Source of the DNA: Thalassobellus sediminis
GTDB taxonomy: Bacteria > Bacteroidota > Bacteroidia > Flavobacteriales > Flavobacteriaceae
Direction of reading: 5' to 3'
Assembly (NCBI RefSeq): GCF_044386045.1
Contig: NZ_JBISCD010000040.1
Span: 1,116,001-1,180,000 of the forward strand
DNA length: 64,000 nucleotides
Positions within the stretch are counted from its first letter, which is position 1; each line of letters opens with the position of its first letter. The notes beneath the pieces were generated by a model, which saw only the letters and a list, made by a program, of their open reading frames with translations, searched no databases and was not told the DNA's origin. Below, piece by piece: positions 61,081 to 64,000 of this stretch. The position numbers and the translations under genes were made by a program.

Positions 61081-63486
61081 ATGCAGTTTAAAGTTTTTCT
61101 ATTCTTATTTCTTATTTCTATTGGTACTATTCATGCGCAGAAATCGTACACAAAAACAGAACTCGGGTTAAAAGCTGAGGTTGACTCTTTTGAGATTGAG
61201 TTGCAATTTTATTCTTCCAAATCTATTCGTGTTTTAAAATCTAAAAAAGGATTTGATTTTGAAAAGAAAAGTCTTTCAGTTATAGCTAATCCTCAAACAA
61301 CATTAAGAAGTATAAAAGAAATAGGTGATACTATTGTTCAGATTTCTTCAGAGTCTTTAGCGGTAAATCTAGATTTATCTTCAGGAAAATTAGTATTCCT
61401 TGATAAAAATGGAAATGTATTGTTAAATGAAAAGCTTAATGGAAGTCATTTATATCCAAGAATGGATGTTAATGAAAAAACATTCAGAATAAAACAAGAA
61501 TTTCAGCTCGACAACAATGAACATATTTATGGTTTAGGACAATTTCAAGAAGGTAAAATGTCTCAAAGAAATCAGGAGTTGTTTATGAGACAGGACAATT
61601 TAGAAACAGCTGTTCCTATTATTCAGTCTAATAAAGGTTATGGTGTTTTTTGGGATAATTATGCGCCAACAACCTTTTTTGATGATGCTAGCGTAACTTC
61701 TTTTGAGTCAGAAGTAGGTGATTTAATTGATTATTACTTTATGTATGGTAAAAATGCTGATGGTGTTGTTGCACAAATTAGAGCGCTTACAGGGCAAGCG
61801 CCTATGATGCCTTACTGGACGTTTGGTTATTGGCAAAGTAAAGAACGTTATGAAAGCCAAGAAGAAACAGTTGGGGTTGTAAAAAAATATAGAGACCTTG
61901 GAGTACCAATAGATGGTATTATTCAAGATTGGCAATATTGGGGCGATAATTACCATTGGAATGGGATGACTTTTGGTAACCCTACATTTCCAGATCCTGT
62001 AAAATTCACAGAACAAATACACGATTTAAATGCTCATATTATCATTTCTGTATGGGCTTCTTTCGGACCTAAGACAGAACCATTCAAAATATTGAAGGAT
62101 AAAAATATGTTGCTAGATTTTACAACATATCCAGAAAGGGCTGTGAATTATTGGCCTGCTAAACCAGGAGACCCCATTTCTGGAGTGAGAGTTTATGACC
62201 CTTACAATCCTGAAGCCCGTGATATTTATTGGGATTATTTAAATAAAGGAATTTTTTCAAAAGGAGTTGATGGTTGGTGGTTAGACTCTACAGAGCCAGA
62301 TCATTTAAACATTAAAGATAAAGACTTTGATGTTCAAACACATTTAGGGTCTTTTAGAAAAGTGCGTAACGCATTCCCATTAATGACAGTGGGTGGTGTT
62401 TATGATCATCAAAGAGAAACAACTTCAGATAAACGTGTATTTATATTAACACGTTCTGCTTTTGTTGGTCAACAACGATATGCAGCAAATTCATGGTCTG
62501 GTGATATTGTTTCAAGTTGGGAAACACTAGAAAAACAGATTTCAGCAGGACTTAATTTTGTATCAGCAGGTATACCATATTGGAATACAGATATAGGAGG
62601 CTTTTTCACTTGGAAATATCCAAAAGGTATAAAAAATCCTTCTTTTCAGGAATTATATGTCAGGTGGGTACAATATGGAGCTTTTACTCCTATGATGCGC
62701 TCACATGGTACCACAACACCAAGAGAAATATACCAATTAGGAAATCGAGGAGACTGGAATTTTGATGCAGTAGAAAAATTTATAAATCTACGATACAGAT
62801 TGCTGCCTTATATTTATTCAAATTCTTGGCAGGTAACCTCAAATGCATCAACAATGATGAGGCCTTTGTTTATGGACTTCTCAAAAGACACAAAAGCACT
62901 TGACCTTAATGATGAGTTTATGTTTGGGAAATCTATTCTTGTGGCTCCAGTTACTGAAGCTTTATATACCGAAGGAAATGAGGATTCTCTAGCGACATTC
63001 GAAAAAATAGGCAGTAGAAAGGTTTATTTGCCAGATTCTACAGATTGGATTGACTTCTGGACTGGTGAGAAATTAAAAGGCGGGCAAGAAGTTGAGAAAG
63101 AAGTGCCTATAGATATTATGCCTTTATTCATAAAGGCAGGTTCCATAATTCCTTTTGGTCCTAAAGTACAATATGCAAATGAGAAAAAAGGCCCTATAGA
63201 GATTCGTATATATCCTGGTAAGGATGCTCAATTTACATATTATGACGATGAACGTGATAATTACAATTATGAAGAGGGTTCGTATGCCACAATAGAATTT
63301 TTATGGGATGATTCTAAAAACAAATTAACTATAGGTGAGCGCAAAGGAAATTTTAAAGGATTACCGAAAAATATTGAATTTGAAATTTTAATAGTAAAGG
63401 GTGAAAATTCCTCTGGGATTTATCCTAAAGCATCTAAAAAGTGCTTCTTATATAAAGGTAAATCTAAAACAATGCGAATTAAGTAA
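61081..63486 (+). CDS. GH31 family glycosidase
   Basis: An 801-residue secreted glycoside hydrolase with signal peptide (about 1-20, ending IHAQ). The GH31 nucleophile is Asp402 in GVDGWWLDSTEPDHLN and the acid/base is Asp475 in NSWSGDIVSSWETL. The N-terminal beta domain and C-terminal beta domains (with ILVAPVTEA and a DUF5110-like end) are present. GH31 includes alpha-glucosidases and alpha-xylosidases; the sequence alone does not separate them. It is the enzyme of the locus and probably acts in the periplasm on oligosaccharides brought in by SusCD. Confidence 0.9.
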   Translation: MQFKVFLFLFLISIGTIHAQKSYTKTELGLKAEVDSFEIELQFYSSKSIRVLKSKKGFDFEKKSLSVIANPQTTLRSIKEIGDTIVQISSESLAVNLDLSSGKLVFLDKNGNVLLNEKLNGSHLYPRMDVNEKTFRIKQEFQLDNNEHIYGLGQFQEGKMSQRNQELFMRQDNLETAVPIIQSNKGYGVFWDNYAPTTFFDDASVTSFESEVGDLIDYYFMYGKNADGVVAQIRALTGQAPMMPYWTFGYWQSKERYESQEETVGVVKKYRDLGVPIDGIIQDWQYWGDNYHWNGMTFGNPTFPDPVKFTEQIHDLNAHIIISVWASFGPKTEPFKILKDKNMLLDFTTYPERAVNYWPAKPGDPISGVRVYDPYNPEARDIYWDYLNKGIFSKGVDGWWLDSTEPDHLNIKDKDFDVQTHLGSFRKVRNAFPLMTVGGVYDHQRETTSDKRVFILTRSAFVGQQRYAANSWSGDIVSSWETLEKQISAGLNFVSAGIPYWNTDIGGFFTWKYPKGIKNPSFQELYVRWVQYGAFTPMMRSHGTTTPREIYQLGNRGDWNFDAVEKFINLRYRLLPYIYSNSWQVTSNASTMMRPLFMDFSKDTKALDLNDEFMFGKSILVAPVTEALYTEGNEDSLATFEKIGSRKVYLPDSTDWIDFWTGEKLKGGQEVEKEVPIDIMPLFIKAGSIIPFGPKVQYANEKKGPIEIRIYPGKDAQFTYYDDERDNYNYEEGSYATIEFLWDDSKNKLTIGERKGNFKGLPKNIEFEILIVKGENSSGIYPKASKKCFLYKGKSKTMRIK

Positions 63487-63525
63487 CAACCTTTTACGAT
63501 ATATATATTAAATAATCTATGAAAT

Positions 63526-64000
63526 ATGACCATACCTAGATTTTATCAAATCCATAGTTTAAAATCAATAATAAAACTGATTTTAATTATAAGCTGTTCT
63601 TTGTTTTTAATAGACGGATATGGGCAAACAGCAAGTACTAGTGATAATATTATTGCTCAGCCCTCAACAGACAGAATTGTACTCTTTGACGTGACAGACT
63701 CCGGAATATCAAAAACGATACAGTTTGGAGCAGACCTTGCTTGGCCTAGTAGAGAAAACTTTAGAAGAGCGCTTCGTTTTATGGGTAAAGATCAAACTGA
63801 TGTAGCGCGAGTTTCATTTCAGCCTACACATCCATTAATAGATGGAGATTTACAGCAAGAACAAATTGACGCATTAAATTTTCGACTAGGAATTGTTGAG
63901 GCTTATGCAGCACCAGATGTTGAGATTGTAATGAATTCTGATGCAATTTCTGTTGATCCGTATTTCTTTGAGAATGCGATTAATTGGAAAAACTTACTTA
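63526..64000 (+). CDS. Secreted protein, start of an unrecognised enzyme or binding protein (partial)
   Basis: The frame opens at ATG 63526 and runs to the edge without a stop, giving 158 residues. A hydrophobic segment (IIKLILIISCSLFLIDGYGQ) is a signal peptide, cleaved after GYGQ or TAS. The following FDVTDSGISKTIQFGADLAWP and RRALRFMGKDQTDVARVSFQ stretch may start a TIM-barrel-type domain, but I do not recognise the family. It lies 39 bases after the GH31 gene in the same direction and so belongs to the glycan locus. Confidence 0.65.
   Translation, partial: MTIPRFYQIHSLKSIIKLILIISCSLFLIDGYGQTASTSDNIIAQPSTDRIVLFDVTDSGISKTIQFGADLAWPSRENFRRALRFMGKDQTDVARVSFQPTHPLIDGDLQQEQIDALNFRLGIVEAYAAPDVEIVMNSDAISVDPYFFENAINWKNLL

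Noticed and set aside
1..64000. CRISPR arrays, insertion sequences, prophage
   Set aside because: No regularly spaced repeats, transposase, integrase or phage structural genes were seen on either strand.

Overview
The window is AT-rich chromosomal DNA from a member of the Bacteroidota, most likely a marine-type Flavobacteriaceae (close in character to Algibacter, Formosa or Mariniflexile; this is inference, no 16S is present). Supporting signs are a type IX secretion sorting domain, a SusC/SusD pair, DUF4271 and DUF4296 genes, a DnaE with a built-in proofreading domain, and promoter boxes of the Bacteroidota form TAnnTTTG instead of a sigma-70 -10/-35 pair.

Layout. 1-16 kb is mostly housekeeping: the end of glycyl-tRNA synthetase, an Lrp/AsnC regulator, a saccharopine-dehydrogenase-type enzyme, ATP-type PEP carboxykinase, uroporphyrinogen-III synthase, a polyprenol sugar transferase, dihydroorotase, tyrosyl-tRNA synthetase, a small secreted T9SS-domain protein, a two-component system and a MurG-like glycosyltransferase. 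16-20 kb carries trmB, a LysE exporter, an alkyltransferase-like protein and the Fe-S carriers Mrp and NifU. 20-30 kb is a redox block on the minus strand: pyruvate:ferredoxin oxidoreductase, a two-cluster ferredoxin, and a complete Rnf complex (RseC-like, then B, C, D, G, E, A). 30-39 kb holds a [2Fe-2S] ferredoxin, an LpxH-like phosphoesterase, a 1148-residue protein that I read as a PPi-type PEP carboxykinase, a glutaryl-CoA dehydrogenase-like enzyme, tRNA methyltransferase, RimM and ribosomal protein S16. 39-53 kb has two tandem lactonase-type beta-propellers, dnaE, a lipoprotein, an SRPBCC/ArsR/SRPBCC operon with two matching operator palindromes, thioredoxin, a short ClpP, an M1 aminopeptidase, a DUF58 protein and tRNA-Asp. 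From 53 kb to the end is a polysaccharide utilisation locus: a propeller/AraC membrane regulator, SusC, SusD, a GH31 glycosidase and the start of another secreted protein.

How it fits together. The central block suggests flexible metabolism around pyruvate and PEP: PFOR would reduce ferredoxin, Rnf could couple ferredoxin and NADH to an ion gradient, and two unrelated-looking PEP carboxykinases link C3 and C4 pools. The last 11 kb imports and cleaves an alpha-linked glycan. The most interesting items are the PFOR/ferredoxin/Rnf set with palindromes in the nifJ upstream region, the PPi-PEPCK candidate beside ATP-PEPCK, the two operator-like palindromes exactly 42 bp apart, the 13-bp inverted repeat before susC, and a compact GC-richer repeat-like element at 16.1 kb. 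I found no CRISPR array, insertion sequence or prophage.
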